Assembly: GCA_003535195.1 (NCBI GenBank) | Contig: DOHN01000074.1 | Span: forward strand, 11,115-16,782 | Direction: 5' to 3' | Length of the DNA stretch: 5,668 bases | Source: Ruminiclostridium sp. | Lineage (GTDB): Bacteria > Bacillota > Clostridia > DSM-8532 | Part shown: piece by piece, positions 5,607-5,668 of the stretch | Layout: each line of letters opens with the position of its first letter | Position numbering within the stretch: position 1 is the first letter of the stretch | Notes under the pieces: model-generated | Told to the model about the DNA's origin: nothing | Databases searched by the model: none | Seen by the model: only the letters and a program-made list of their open reading frames with translations | Position numbers and translations under genes: made by a program

Positions 5607-5668
5607 TTGAACTCTGAAATTATAATGTATCAGACCGAAGACGGCTTGACAAAAATAGAAACTACTTT
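5607..5668 (+). CDS. RhuM-family protein, N-terminal fragment cut by window edge
   Basis: Twenty codons are visible, reading (M)NSEIIMYQTEDGLTKIETT with TTG as the first codon. The sequence EIIMYQTEDG-TKIE is the characteristic beginning of the RhuM family (named after rhuM of Salmonella pathogenicity island 3), whose members usually continue with a helix-turn-helix-like region and are about 300 residues long. Their molecular function is not established; they occur in genomic islands, often near restriction-modification or other defence genes. Here the gene has its own promoter and ribosome binding site and is insulated from rlmD by a strong terminator. The identification rests on only about 18 residues, although the match is distinctive. 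Whether the gene is complete cannot be seen. Confidence 0.7.
   Translation, partial: MNSEIIMYQTEDGLTKIETT

Overview
The window looks like a chromosomal segment of a Gram-positive anaerobe of the class Clostridia. The clues are Shine-Dalgarno sites of the AGGAG type, AT-rich intergenic regions with sigma-A-like promoters, a 23S rRNA uracil methyltransferase that keeps the four iron-sulfur cysteines, and a membrane-anchored M23 peptidase paired with a bactofilin. No species can be named from the sequence alone.

Layout. Positions 1-1257 hold a two-gene operon on the minus strand: a membrane-anchored M23 (LytM-type) peptidoglycan endopeptidase (283-1257), then, 31 bases downstream, a bactofilin (251 down to the window edge, cut at its 3' end). 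A 211-base divergent intergenic region (1258-1468) has one promoter facing each way, two small palindromes between or inside them, and a perfect 15-bp tandem duplication in the leader of the peptidase operon. On the plus strand follow a 789-residue methyl-accepting chemotaxis protein (1469-3838) and a 456-residue RlmD/RlmCD-type rRNA m5U methyltransferase (3986-5356). The 147 bases between them hold a weak promoter candidate and two related GGGGACA-type palindromes. After rlmD comes a 250-base AT-rich gap (5357-5606) with two plus-strand hairpin terminators, three copies of GCAAAAAT plus an inverted relative, and a promoter. The window ends in the first 20 codons of a RhuM-family gene (5607 to the edge), which starts with TTG.

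How the parts relate. The peptidase and bactofilin plausibly act together in cell-wall shaping: bactofilin scaffolds recruiting M23 endopeptidases are known in other bacteria. The receptor is an orphan, with no che genes in view, and shares only the divergent control region with that operon. rlmD is housekeeping. The RhuM start marks a likely change to accessory DNA, because that family usually lies in genomic islands and near restriction or defence loci.

No clearly new system is visible. The parts most worth a second look are the paired palindromes ahead of rlmD, the repeat-rich gap after rlmD, and what follows the RhuM gene outside the window.
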